From positions 1 through 31,074 of the forward strand of contig CABSMX010000012.1 in NCBI GenBank assembly GCA_902478945.1: 31,074 nucleotides of DNA, written 5' to 3'. This DNA comes from an uncultured Collinsella sp. Its GTDB lineage: Bacteria; Actinomycetota; Coriobacteriia; Coriobacteriales; Coriobacteriaceae. The notes beneath the pieces were generated by a model, which saw only the letters and a list, made by a program, of their open reading frames with translations, made no database searches and was not told the DNA's origin. Of this stretch, positions 7,414 to 15,945 are shown piece after piece. The position numbers and the translations under genes were made by a program. The stretch's first letter is position 1; every line of letters begins with the position of its first letter.

Positions 7414-8283
7414 TTACCCCGCCAGATACGCTTCCAACGCCGGCAAGGTCGTCTCCGCATCGCGGCGACCGATCTGGTAGATGCGCTCGAGCTCATCCGG
7501 TTCACGGCACAGCGACGGTACCTTCACCGATTCGCTCGGCCGCACCACAAAGATTTCGCCGGCAGCCTCGCGACGTGCCAAGTCATCGAGCGTGGCATTG
7601 TAGACCTCATGCCGATGCTCAAGCGCTGCGACAAACTCCGGGTAGTGACGGAACACGCGCCGCAGCATGGGCATCACGCTGTTGGGCTGCTTCACAAAGC
7701 CCGCCGGCTGCGTGAGTACCACGATATTGCGGTCGTACCCCTGTGCAAACAGCCAAGCACTGGGAATTGAATCAGCCACGCCACCATCCAGATACTTATG
7801 TCCGTCAATAGCAACGGGACGCGTCGCCACAGGAATAGCCGACGACGCCCGGATCCACTCGATATCGCGCTCATCGCCATAAGGCAGGTCGTGATAGACG
7901 GCCTTGCCCGTCTCGATATCGGTACACACGCACGTAAACCGCATGGGGCAGGCGCGATATGCCTCCAGGTCGATAGGATCGCGCTCGATGGGCACCTCAT
8001 GATAGGCAAAATCGGCATTGAACATGTCGCCAGTCCGCAGCCAGCTTGCTACACCCGCATAGCGCTTATCGGCACAATATGCCTTGTTGTAGCGAATGGC
8101 GCGCCCAATCTGCCGCGATTTAAAGTTGTAGCCAAACGCCGCGCCCGCCGAGACACCCACCATATGGTCGCAGGTCAAACCGTGCTCCATCCAAACGTCG
8201 AGCACGCCCGCCGTATACATACCGCGGTAGCCGCCTCCCTCGAGCGCCAGCCCCACCGTGCGCGTCATATTTGACTGTGCCAT
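7414..8283 (-). CDS. Patatin-like phospholipase (YjjU/RssA type)
   Basis: A 289-residue cytoplasmic patatin-fold serine lipase. It has the oxyanion loop GGGYRG (16-21), the nucleophile motif GVSAG with Ser45, and the DGG containing the catalytic Asp (LDGGVADSIP, about residue 165). These form the Ser-Asp dyad of the family, which hydrolyses phospholipids or lysophospholipids; the natural substrate of this subgroup is not known. The upstream in-frame ATG at 8367 is rejected because GGAGA lies about eight bases before ATG 8283 and the conserved domain starts at residue 9. No signal peptide. Confidence 0.9.
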   Translation of the reverse strand: MAQSNMTRTVGLALEGGGYRGMYTAGVLDVWMEHGLTCDHMVGVSAGAAFGYNFKSRQIGRAIRYNKAYCADKRYAGVASWLRTGDMFNADFAYHEVPIERDPIDLEAYRACPMRFTCVCTDIETGKAVYHDLPYGDERDIEWIRASSAIPVATRPVAIDGHKYLDGGVADSIPSAWLFAQGYDRNIVVLTQPAGFVKQPNSVMPMLRRVFRHYPEFVAALEHRHEVYNATLDDLARREAAGEIFVVRPSESVKVPSLCREPDELERIYQIGRRDAETTLPALEAYLAG

Positions 8284-8607
8284 GCGACCATCTCCGTTCC
8301 TGCGTTTTAAACCGGGACAAGTATACCCGTCAACATATATCGTCTCAGTCGCATTTTTATCAAGCATCGCATCGTCGCGCTACCGCTTGTCGAATAATAG
8401 TCGCCCGCAGCATGTACACCCATCTATAATTGTGCACTGTTGTTTATGCTACTCAGCAGTTATCAACAGCGAACATTCGTCGGCAAATTAACCCAACAAC
8501 GCAGCAAGACGGGGGCCTGGATACACGCAAAACGCCGAGCAACGACGCGTGTACACAACGAGCTCGCCCGACGCAATCCGCCCCGACCTCAGAAAGCCGC
8601 TTAGAAC
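8284..8607 (+). promoter_or_regulatory. 324-bp divergent promoter region and leader of the GGDEF-EAL gene
   Basis: No gene is seen. A TATAAT hexamer at 8425-8430 is the best rightward -10 candidate, without a good -35. It would give a leader of about 170 bases, containing a hairpin of TACACGC (8522-8528) with GCGTGTA (8547-8553). The leader was checked for the GGGACGCAAAGCC core of the cyclic-di-GMP riboswitch, and it is absent. The start at 8608 has only a weak Shine-Dalgarno (AGAAAG). Confidence 0.4.
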
Positions 8608-11325
8608 ATGGAAACTGTCAGCAATTACACCGAAACGCTCGAAAAGACCGTCCGCGACCTTCTCGAGCGTCAGGATGATCTGATTAGGACCGCCTTTACC
8701 GACCAGCTTACCGGACTTGGCAACCGCGGCGGCTTTGCCCGTTCCCTCGAGGAGCTCTGGGAGCAGGACACCCCCGTTACCATGGCGTTCATCGACATCG
8801 ACAATCTCAAGCACTGCAACGACGTCTTTGGGCATGACGAGGGCAACCGCTATATCTTGCAGGTAAGCCTCTATCTCAAACTGTATATGAAAGTGGACGA
8901 GGCGGCGTTTCGCATAGGCGGCGACGAGTTTGCCATCCTATCTACGATTGCGACCGAGGACGACCTCGCCGAGCGTCTGGAACACTGCCGAACGATCCTG
9001 CTCAAAAACAACGATTCCGAGATGCCCCACTCGTTTAGCTACGGAGTGGCACACGCCGACCCCGCCCTGGGCGAAGCCTCCAATCGCATGACACTCGATG
9101 CCGACCATCGCATGTACGACTACAAGCTACGTCATGCCATGCACCTCGATCGGCGCAATATCACGCAAGTCCACGCCGACGACTTCGAAATAAGCGATCG
9201 CATTTTTGACGCCTTTTCGATGCTCAACGAGGGCCGTTATTTCTTTATCGAGAACTTGGACAAGGACCGCACCCTTTGGTCGCAAGGTGCCTTGCGCGAT
9301 CTCGGTCTTCCTTCGGAGCACATAGACAGCTGCCGCGATTTCTGGAAGACGCGCGTCCATCCCGATGACCTCGAGGCCTACGCCAACGACATCAACCAGA
9401 TCTTTAACGGCTCCAAACACCGCCGCGTCATGCAGTACCGCATGCGCAATGCCGCGGGTGACTACGTTCTCTGCCGTGCTCGCGGGTTTCGCATCGACGG
9501 CGACGGAAATGCCCCCTCGCTCTATGTCGGCGAACTTGTCAACCACTCACTCGCCGAAACCGTCGACGCCGCTACGGGCCTCGGAACGCAGCGTATGCTG
9601 ATCAACGCTATCGATGCCTGCCGCCGCGATCGTTGCGAGACGGGGCTTATAGCGGTGCGCGTTCGTGGCACGACAAAGCTCAACGAGCTCTACGGGGCCG
9701 AGGCTGTCGACAACATGCTTGCCGAATACGCAGGCCGTATGCTGTCGATCACCCGCGGCAGGAGCCGGGTCTACCGTTCACGAAGCGTCCAGTTCGTCGT
9801 GCTCAGCAACGATTTGGACCACGAGGCATTCGAGCAACTGACCCGCCACCTTAAAGAGGCCGTTTTCGCTCCTGTTCAAATCGCAGGCGACGCCATTACT
9901 CCCGTCTGTCTTGTCGTACCGGCCTTTTACGAGCACTTAACCCATCAAGCGACCGCCGTTTTAGGCGAACTCGACCGTCGCCTTCGCACGGCTGGCGGGC
10001 TTGTTCCCAACGACAGCCTCCCCATACCCGAGGCGGAGCGCAAAAGCGCCATCGCCGAACGTATCGACTCGCTCACGGGACTCTATCGACCCAGCGAGTT
10101 TATGCGGCGCGCCAACGCATTTCTCGAGGCAAGGCGCGACGGCACCTGGTGCATCGCCACGGTCGACATGGGCCACATGCGCCTGTTTAATGAATGGCAC
10201 GGCCAGGCCGAGGGCGACCGCGTACTCGCCGATGTGGGCACGGTCCTCAAGGACATCGAGAATGCCGATATGGGCGTCGCAGGGTACTGGGGCCAAGATG
10301 ACTTTTGCGCACTCATCCCCTTTAAGCGCATCACCGTCCATCAAATCTACAACCGCGTTCGCGAGGTCGTAGCCAGGCATGATGACGGCGTAGGTTTTTG
10401 GCCGTCCATGGGCATTTACCCCATCGACTCCAATGAGGAGATCACCATAGATGCGCAGGCAAAGGCCATGTTTACCAATCGACGCGCCAAAAACGACTTC
10501 AAGGAGCGCATTGCCATTTTCCGCCCCGAAGAATATGAACACGAGATTGCGTTCCACCGCACGCTGACCGAGTTCCAGTACGCGCTCTCAAACGGCCGCA
10601 TCACGTACTACCTGCAGCCCCAGGTCGATATGGAAACCGGCGAGATCATTGGCGCCGAGGCACTCACCCGCTGGATTGACAAGGACGGCTCTCTCATTTC
10701 ACCCGCAACGTTTATCCCCGCACTCGAGGAAAGCGGCTTTGTGGTGACGCTCGACAAGTACATTTGGCAGGGTGTCGCCTCGTGGCTGCGCGTGCGTCTC
10801 GATCGCGGCCTTCGTGTGGTTCCGGTCTCGCTTAATGTGTCGCGCGTGGATATCCTTGCCTGCGACGTTGCCGAGCATATGGGGGCGCTTGCCGCCCAAT
10901 ACAACCTACCGCCCGAGCTCATGCGTATCGAGATCACCGAGACGGCTTATACGGGAGAGTCCGAAGCCGTGGACAAACTGACAGCCGACTTGCACACCCG
11001 CGGCTTCTCGACCTATATGGACGATTTTGGCACCGGTCAGTCCACGCTCGCGATGCTCAAGAACGTCAACGTCGACGTCATCAAGCTCGACCGCACCTTT
11101 GTGCCCACCGACCGCGATCAAGGCCGCAGCGCGCAGATCGTGTCATCGATGCTCGAGATGGCGCAGTCGCTCCATCTGCCCATTGTGATCGAAGGCGTCG
11201 AGACAGATGAGCAGGCGAACATGCTACGCCACATGGGTGCCCGCTACGCTCAGGGCTTCCTCTACTACCGCCCCATGCCGGCGAAGGATTTTGAGGCATT
11301 GCTCGATGGTGGCAATAACAACTGA
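8608..11325 (+). CDS. Cyclic-di-GMP protein: GGDEF-PAS-GGDEF*-GGDEF*-EAL
   Basis: A 905-residue soluble signalling protein. A canonical GGDEF domain spans about 28-185 (RIGGDEF, GGDEF at 104-108), so it should make cyclic-di-GMP; the RxxD inhibitory site is not at its usual place. A PAS_3-like sensor follows at about 205-325 (VHPDDL near 251, then a YVLCRARGFRIDGDG strand). Next are two GGDEF-like domains with lost signatures: SRSVQF near 395 and GQDDF at 562-566. A full EAL domain at about 650-900 keeps E684-A-L, SLNVS, EITET, D805-D806-FGTG, IKLDR and EGVET, so it should hydrolyse cyclic-di-GMP. No membrane helix is visible. The next gene is a shorter paralogue. Confidence 0.93.
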   Translation: METVSNYTETLEKTVRDLLERQDDLIRTAFTDQLTGLGNRGGFARSLEELWEQDTPVTMAFIDIDNLKHCNDVFGHDEGNRYILQVSLYLKLYMKVDEAAFRIGGDEFAILSTIATEDDLAERLEHCRTILLKNNDSEMPHSFSYGVAHADPALGEASNRMTLDADHRMYDYKLRHAMHLDRRNITQVHADDFEISDRIFDAFSMLNEGRYFFIENLDKDRTLWSQGALRDLGLPSEHIDSCRDFWKTRVHPDDLEAYANDINQIFNGSKHRRVMQYRMRNAAGDYVLCRARGFRIDGDGNAPSLYVGELVNHSLAETVDAATGLGTQRMLINAIDACRRDRCETGLIAVRVRGTTKLNELYGAEAVDNMLAEYAGRMLSITRGRSRVYRSRSVQFVVLSNDLDHEAFEQLTRHLKEAVFAPVQIAGDAITPVCLVVPAFYEHLTHQATAVLGELDRRLRTAGGLVPNDSLPIPEAERKSAIAERIDSLTGLYRPSEFMRRANAFLEARRDGTWCIATVDMGHMRLFNEWHGQAEGDRVLADVGTVLKDIENADMGVAGYWGQDDFCALIPFKRITVHQIYNRVREVVARHDDGVGFWPSMGIYPIDSNEEITIDAQAKAMFTNRRAKNDFKERIAIFRPEEYEHEIAFHRTLTEFQYALSNGRITYYLQPQVDMETGEIIGAEALTRWIDKDGSLISPATFIPALEESGFVVTLDKYIWQGVASWLRVRLDRGLRVVPVSLNVSRVDILACDVAEHMGALAAQYNLPPELMRIEITETAYTGESEAVDKLTADLHTRGFSTYMDDFGTGQSTLAMLKNVNVDVIKLDRTFVPTDRDQGRSAQIVSSMLEMAQSLHLPIVIEGVETDEQANMLRHMGARYAQGFLYYRPMPAKDFEALLDGGNNN

Positions 11326-11387
11326 TACGCTCGCGCGCAAAACGCCACCGTCGAAGGGGGCATTTGTCTCCATTAGCTAACTTATTA

Positions 11388-11417
11388 CCCCAATTCAAAC
11401 CGAATTGGGGATATGAT
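11388..11417 (+). promoter_or_regulatory. Inverted repeat overlapping a candidate promoter of the second GGDEF gene
   Basis: CCCCAATTC (11388-11396) and GAATTGGGG (11402-11410) form a 9-bp perfect inverted repeat with a 5-base centre, followed directly by TATGAT (11412-11417), a -10-like hexamer, and then AAGGAGG at 11437. There is no T-run, so it is more likely an operator than a terminator. Confidence 0.4.
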
Positions 11418-11452
11418 ACAAACCGTTGTTCCGCCCAAGGAGGTTATCCATC

Positions 11453-12982
11453 ATGAACGAGTCATATCGCCTGGGTGAGCAATCGATTATTGCCTATCTT
11501 CAGCGACTTGCGAATGGCATCTCGACCGCCGAACTCGATGTTGCCGCGCTGCCTGCTGAGCTGCGCGCCGTTGGCGAGCAACTGCAAAAGACGCATGCCA
11601 TCCTGCAACAAGAGCGCCGGCTGCTTGAGAGCAACGCCTATATCGACCCGCTCACCAACTTGGGCAACCGCGGCGGACTCGACCGTCACGTCGAGCAACT
11701 CTGGCACAAAGGTGACCCCTTCACCTGCGCCTATATTGACATCGACCATCTCAAACATTGCAATGATAGGTTTGGCCACGCCGAAGGCAATCGCTATATT
11801 CTGAGCATCTGCCGCACGCTCTCCGAAACCATGGAGCACGATGAGATGCTGTTCCGCATCGGTGGAGACGAGTTTGTGTTCATCTCGCTCTCCGCAAACG
11901 AGACCGAACTCGAGCAGCGCTTGGAGCGGGTACGTGCCGGGCTGATCGAGGCGAGCTCAAGTGGCAAGGCGCCCATGATCGCCAGCTTTAGCTTTGGCTG
12001 CTCGCGCGTCGATCCACTTGCCGGCGACACGCGTCGCCAGATGACGATGGATGCCGATCGCAAGATGTATCGCTATAAGCTTATGCATCGTGTGCAGCAA
12101 CCGAAAGACAATGACGCGCCGCAACGCCCAATCGTCGATCAGCTTCCCTGCAACGACCGGGTGTTCCAAGCGATCTCCATGAGCTCCGAGACGCGCTATC
12201 CGTTCATCCTTAACCTCGATACGGGAGAATCGCAATGGTCGGTTAACGCCGTGCGCGATTTTGACCTGCCCTCCCAGCACCCTTTTAACTCACTCGACAT
12301 GTGGCTCGCCCGCGTTCATCCCGAGGACCGCGACAACGTACGCGCCGAGCTCGACATGGTGATAAACGGCACGTGGCACTTCCACTACATGCAGTATCGC
12401 GTAATGGATGCCACCGGAAAATACGTGCTTTGCGACTGCACAGGTTACCGCTTGGACGGCACCGATACCGAGCCCAGCATGTATGTGGGCACTATCATCA
12501 ACCGAAGCTTGGCAGATACGACCGACTCGGTAACGGGCCTGGGCGATGTCCACGCGCTGGTCAACGCTATTGGAGAGATGCGCCGCGTGGCGCGCGAGGC
12601 AGGCTTTATTGCCATTAAGGTCGACGATATCGCCGAAGTCAATGCCCGCTTTGGATTCGATGCAGGCGACCGCGTGCTCGCCGAAAGTGCCGCCTGCCTC
12701 ATGGATTGTTCGCGCGGCAAGGGTCGCCTGTTCCGCTCGACGGGACCAATGTTCGTGGCGCTTTTCGATGAGCTCGGCCCCGAGGCAATCGACGAGCTCG
12801 CAAACGAAATCGAACGATTCCTGGGTTCTCCCGTGCTCATCGGCTCGCTTGAATATCAGCCGCCCATTCGCGTGGCCACGCTCCATCTGAACAGCGTTGA
12901 CCGACAGCCCGTTTCCATTTTGAACGAGCTCAAAGCGTTGCTCGGTAAAGCCGTGCAGGTTCCAGGTACCAAACTGGATTAG
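11453..12982 (+). CDS. Diguanylate cyclase-like protein: GGDEF-PAS-GGDEF*
   Basis: A 509-residue paralogue of the first three domains of the preceding protein. After an about 65-residue helical lead (possible coiled coil: LPAELRAVGEQLQKTHAILQQERRLLES), the canonical GGDEF domain has RIGGDEF (137-141), again without a clear RxxD site. A PAS_3-like domain follows (ARVHPEDR, YVLCDCTGYRLDGTD), then a degenerate GGDEF domain with STGPMF where the signature should be. The third GGDEF and the EAL domain of its neighbour are absent. The start is ATG 11453 behind a near-perfect AAGGAGGTTATCC; an upstream in-frame start at 11426 precedes that site and is rejected. Expected to synthesise cyclic-di-GMP. 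Confidence 0.92.
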   Translation: MNESYRLGEQSIIAYLQRLANGISTAELDVAALPAELRAVGEQLQKTHAILQQERRLLESNAYIDPLTNLGNRGGLDRHVEQLWHKGDPFTCAYIDIDHLKHCNDRFGHAEGNRYILSICRTLSETMEHDEMLFRIGGDEFVFISLSANETELEQRLERVRAGLIEASSSGKAPMIASFSFGCSRVDPLAGDTRRQMTMDADRKMYRYKLMHRVQQPKDNDAPQRPIVDQLPCNDRVFQAISMSSETRYPFILNLDTGESQWSVNAVRDFDLPSQHPFNSLDMWLARVHPEDRDNVRAELDMVINGTWHFHYMQYRVMDATGKYVLCDCTGYRLDGTDTEPSMYVGTIINRSLADTTDSVTGLGDVHALVNAIGEMRRVAREAGFIAIKVDDIAEVNARFGFDAGDRVLAESAACLMDCSRGKGRLFRSTGPMFVALFDELGPEAIDELANEIERFLGSPVLIGSLEYQPPIRVATLHLNSVDRQPVSILNELKALLGKAVQVPGTKLD

Positions 12983-13010
12983 CACCGCGCCCGCACCGCC
13001 TCCCCCATCG

Positions 13011-13050
13011 TGCGATAATCCTCTGCAGAAGTCACCAACAGCAGAGGGAG
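13011..13050 (+). promoter_or_regulatory. Extended -10 promoter with inverted repeat before the flavoprotein gene
   Basis: TGC followed by GATAAT (13014-13019) fits an extended -10. An inverted repeat CCTCTGC (13020-13026) / GCAGAGG (13041-13047) spans from the probable start point to the Shine-Dalgarno GAGGGAG (13044-13050). It could be an operator, or, if transcription starts earlier, an RNA stem hiding the ribosome-binding site. Confidence 0.4.
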
Positions 13051-13056
13051 TTTGTG

Positions 13057-13680
13057 ATGAAGGTTCTTTTGGTCAATGGCAGTCCCAAGGCAAACGGCAA
13101 CACCGCCCGCGCACTCGCCGAAGTCGCCGAGCAACTCAACGCCGAGGGTATCGATACCGAGGTGTTCCAGCTGGGCGCCAAGCCCATTCGCGACTGCATT
13201 GGCTGTGGCCAGTGCGGCAAGCTCGATTGCCGCTGCACCTTTGACGACGACGTGGTGAACGAGCTGATCGCTGCCGCCGAGCAGGCAGATGGCTTTGTCT
13301 TTGGCTCCCCCGTCTACTATGCGCATCCCAGCGGACGCATCCTCTCGGCTCTCGACCGCACATTCTATGCTGGCAGCAAGGCCTTTGCGCACAAACCGGG
13401 CGCCGCTGTCGCCGTCGCCCGCCGTGGCGGCACGTCGACCACCTTCGACGTGCTCAACAAGTACTTCACTATCAACCAGATGCCCGTGGTGGCCTCCACG
13501 TACTGGAACAACGTCTTTGGTGCCATGCCGGGCGAGGCCACCCAGGACGCCGAGGGCCTGGCCACCATGCGAAACATCGGCAAAAACATGGCCTGGCTCC
13601 TGCGCTGTATCGAGGCAGGACAGGCCGCCGGTATCAACGCACCCGAGGCAGATCGAGCAACGACCAACTTCATTCGATAG
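13057..13680 (+). CDS. Flavodoxin-fold NAD(P)H-dependent reductase / iron-sulfur flavoprotein-like
   Basis: A 207-residue FMN-binding flavodoxin-like protein. The phosphate loop is VNGSPKANGNT (7-17), and GSPVYYAHPSG (about 85-95) is the isoalloxazine loop of this family. A compact cysteine cluster, C47-x2-C50-x2-C53-x4-C58-x-C60, lies where iron-sulfur flavoproteins bind a 4Fe-4S cluster, so electron transfer to an oxidised substrate in an anaerobe is likely; whether a cluster forms is not certain. The ATG at 13057 is preferred over the adjoining GTG 13054 because GAGGGAG is then six bases away. It is followed 11 bases later by the ArsC-like gene. Confidence 0.87.
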   Translation: MKVLLVNGSPKANGNTARALAEVAEQLNAEGIDTEVFQLGAKPIRDCIGCGQCGKLDCRCTFDDDVVNELIAAAEQADGFVFGSPVYYAHPSGRILSALDRTFYAGSKAFAHKPGAAVAVARRGGTSTTFDVLNKYFTINQMPVVASTYWNNVFGAMPGEATQDAEGLATMRNIGKNMAWLLRCIEAGQAAGINAPEADRATTNFIR

Positions 13681-13691
13681 AGCGGCGGAGC

Positions 13692-14033
13692 ATGAATATC
13701 CAGATTTTTGGAACCAAAAAGTCTTTCGATACCAAGAAGGCCCAGCGCTATTTTAAGGAGCGCCGCATTAAGGTGCAGTTTATTGACCTTAGGGAAAAGG
13801 AGATGAGCAAGGGCGAGCTCACGAGCGTGATGCAGGCGGTCGGCGGCATCGACAAGCTGCTCAACCCCAAGGCCAAGGACGAGGAGACGCTCGCGCTCAT
13901 CCAGCACCTTACCCCTAGCCAGCGCTTCGACAAACTGCTCGAAAACCAGCAGGTTCTAGCCGAACCCATCGTGCGCAACGGCAAAAAGGCCACCGTCGGT
14001 TATTGCCCCGATGTATGGGGAGCCTGGGAGTAG
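13692..14033 (+). CDS. ArsC/Spx-fold protein lacking the N-terminal redox cysteine
   Basis: A 113-residue thioredoxin-like protein of the ArsC/Spx/YffB family. The GTKKSFDTKKAQRYF segment matches the family's GxxxCxxxxKA active loop, but residue 11 is Ser (TCT at 13722-13724) where relatives have Cys. The rest of the fold is kept (QFIDLREKEM, cis-Pro AEPIVRNGKKATVGY). It has Cys only near the end (GYCPD), so ArsC-type chemistry is not expected; it may be a structural or regulatory relative, or carry a point change. It probably shares an operon with the flavoprotein gene 11 bases upstream. Confidence 0.82.
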   Translation: MNIQIFGTKKSFDTKKAQRYFKERRIKVQFIDLREKEMSKGELTSVMQAVGGIDKLLNPKAKDEETLALIQHLTPSQRFDKLLENQQVLAEPIVRNGKKATVGYCPDVWGAWE

Positions 14034-14119
14034 CTTGTGTTATTTGCCGACGCGTGGGTATAAGAGCAGGCGTTTGGCATAAGATTCAACTGTAAGCCAT
14101 GTCTAACAAAGGAGGGCAC

Positions 14120-15250
14120 ATGCCCAACAAACCCGTGAAGATCATCATGCTTACCGGATACCTCGGTGCCGGCAAGACCACGCTGCTCAACCACATCCTC
14201 GCTAACGACGGCGGCATCCGCGCCGCCGTGATCGTCAACGATATCGGCGAGATAAATGTCGACGCCAGTCTTATCGCCGACGGCGGCCTTTCCGAGACCG
14301 ACGACCTCATCCCGCTCACCAACGGCTGCATCTGCTGCACGCTTTCGGACGACCTGGCCAACCAGCTGCAGGGCATTGCCGATTCGGGCAAGTTCGACTA
14401 CATCATCATCGAGGCATCGGGTATTTGCGAGCCTATCCCCATCGCCTACACCATCTCGAGCTTCTGCGACGAGGCCAAGGTGGGCGGCGAGCCCAAGCTC
14501 GCGCTCGACAACATCGTGGCCGTGGTCGACTGCGCCCGCATGTACGACGAGTTCAACGGCGGTCGCGACCTGCTGGCTGAGGATATCGACGAGGACGACA
14601 TCGAAAGCCTGCTCATCCAGCAAATCGAGTTCTGCTCCACGCTGATCCTTAACAAGACCGATACCGTGACGCCCGAGCAGATCGCCGAGCTCAAGGCCAT
14701 CGTGCGCAGCCTGCAGAAGGACGCCGTGATCGTCGAGGCCCAAAACGGCGAGGTCCCCATGGAGGAGCTGCTCGATACCGACCGCTTCGACTTTATGCGC
14801 GCCTACAACTCCGCCGCCTGGATCGAGGCCATGGAGCATCCCGAGGAGCACGACGACCCCGAAGTGCTCGAGTACGACATCGAGACCTTTGTGTACTCGC
14901 GCCGCAAGCCGTTTGACCTGCAGAAGTTCACTGATTTTGTTGAGCAGGAGTGGCCCGACGAGGTCATCCGCGTCAAGGGTCCGCTGTGGCAGACCGGCGA
15001 TCCGGACATGTGCTACATGTTTGAGCAGGCCGGCCACCAGATGCGCCTGATGGAGAACGGCCTGTTCGTTGACTCCGCGCCCGAGGGCGAGAAGCAGAAG
15101 ATCATCGACGAGAACCCCGAGATCATGCAAATTTGGGACGACGAGACGGGCGACCGCATGACGAGCCTGTGCATCATCGGCCGTCACATGGACAAGGACG
15201 CGCTCATCGCCTCCCTCGATGCCTGCCTGACCGACTGGCACCGCGCCTAG
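14120..15250 (+). CDS. COG0523 GTPase, CobW/ZNG1-type metallochaperone
   Basis: A 376-residue G3E P-loop GTPase. It has Walker A GYLGAGKTT (13-21), the GTP-dependent metal site CICC (70-73), the IIEASGICEP switch, NKTD guanine recognition, and a C-terminal CobW_C domain (KPFDLQKFTDFVEQEWP, IIGRHMDKDALIASLDACL). These proteins deliver zinc or another metal to client enzymes. The acidic stretch AEDIDEDDIE and the HPEEHDDPE run may bind metal. ATG 14120 is chosen because AGGAGG at 14110-14115 precedes it; the in-frame ATG 14099 lies before that site. No clear Zur palindrome was seen upstream, so metal control is unproven. Confidence 0.92.
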   Translation: MPNKPVKIIMLTGYLGAGKTTLLNHILANDGGIRAAVIVNDIGEINVDASLIADGGLSETDDLIPLTNGCICCTLSDDLANQLQGIADSGKFDYIIIEASGICEPIPIAYTISSFCDEAKVGGEPKLALDNIVAVVDCARMYDEFNGGRDLLAEDIDEDDIESLLIQQIEFCSTLILNKTDTVTPEQIAELKAIVRSLQKDAVIVEAQNGEVPMEELLDTDRFDFMRAYNSAAWIEAMEHPEEHDDPEVLEYDIETFVYSRRKPFDLQKFTDFVEQEWPDEVIRVKGPLWQTGDPDMCYMFEQAGHQMRLMENGLFVDSAPEGEKQKIIDENPEIMQIWDDETGDRMTSLCIIGRHMDKDALIASLDACLTDWHRA

Positions 15251-15289
15251 GTTTATCCAAGCGGGCATTTTTCCGCCTATGTAACTGCC

Positions 15290-15324
15290 AAACCACCACG
15301 AAGGTGCCCTTCGTGGTGGTTTTT
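15290..15324 (+). terminator. Intrinsic terminator after the COG0523 gene
   Basis: A 15-bp perfect stem, AAACCACCACGAAGG (15290-15304) with CCTTCGTGGTGGTTT (15308-15322), around a 3-base loop, ending in a run of five T (15320-15324). Confidence 0.92.
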
Positions 15325-15345
15325 CGTTCTGAGCCAAGGAGATTC

Positions 15346-15945
15346 ATGTTCAACATTGTGCTGTATGCGCCCGAGATTCCGGCCAATACGGGCAATATCG
15401 GCCGCACCTGCGTGGTTACCGGCACCCGCCTGCATCTGGTGGAGCCGCTGGGGTTTTCGCTCGACGACAAGACGGTACGTCGCGCCGGCCTGGGCTACTG
15501 GCAAAACTTGGACGTGACGACCTATGCCGGCTGGGAGGACTTCCTTGCGCGCAATGACCTCTCCCCTGCCGACGAACGCCTGCATCTGCTGACCAAAAAG
15601 GCACGCCGCACCTATGCGCAGAGTACCTACCGCGATGGCGACTACTTGGTCTTTGGCAGCGAGAGCTCGGGCATTCCCGAGCCACTGCTTGCCGCGGCGC
15701 CCGAGCGCTGCGAGCGCATCCCGATGCTGCGCGATTGCGATTCACTCGATAACGCCGAGGCTTGGGAAGCCCACGAAGAATCGCTGGGGCATACCGAGGA
15801 CAGCCACGAGGCCATTCTTCAACAGGACATCTGCGGCAACTTCATCAATCCGGACGACTACCGCATCAGCGCACTCAACCTCTCCAACAGCGCCGCCATC
15901 GTCCTCTACGAAGCCCTGCGCCAAACAGGCTTTCCGGGAATGTGA
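15346..15945 (+). CDS. trmL: tRNA (cytidine(34)-2'-O)-methyltransferase TrmL
   Basis: A 199-residue SPOUT methyltransferase that 2'-O-methylates the wobble base of certain leucine tRNAs. Family landmarks are NIVLYAPEIPANTGNIGRTC at the N-terminus, DYLVFGSESSGIP (about 99-111) and ALNLSNSAAIVLYEALRQTG (about 176-195), the SAM-binding knot. It is about 40 residues longer than the 157-residue E. coli protein: an extra segment at about 134-174 (rich in E, H and D) is inserted between motif IPML and the knot strand. ATG 15346 follows AAGGAG closely. Its stop codon lies inside palindromic repeat B. Confidence 0.92.
   Translation: MFNIVLYAPEIPANTGNIGRTCVVTGTRLHLVEPLGFSLDDKTVRRAGLGYWQNLDVTTYAGWEDFLARNDLSPADERLHLLTKKARRTYAQSTYRDGDYLVFGSESSGIPEPLLAAAPERCERIPMLRDCDSLDNAEAWEAHEESLGHTEDSHEAILQQDICGNFINPDDYRISALNLSNSAAIVLYEALRQTGFPGM

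Noticed and set aside
8437..8607. Cyclic-di-GMP riboswitch in the leader of the GGDEF-EAL gene
   Set aside because: The GGGACGCAAAGCC-type core and partner stems are not present.
14034..14119. Zur operator before the COG0523 gene
   Set aside because: No recognisable AT-rich Zur palindrome was found.
14000..15337. 445-residue minus-strand open frame
   Set aside because: Shadow of the COG0523 GTPase gene; sequence is low-complexity and has no family features.
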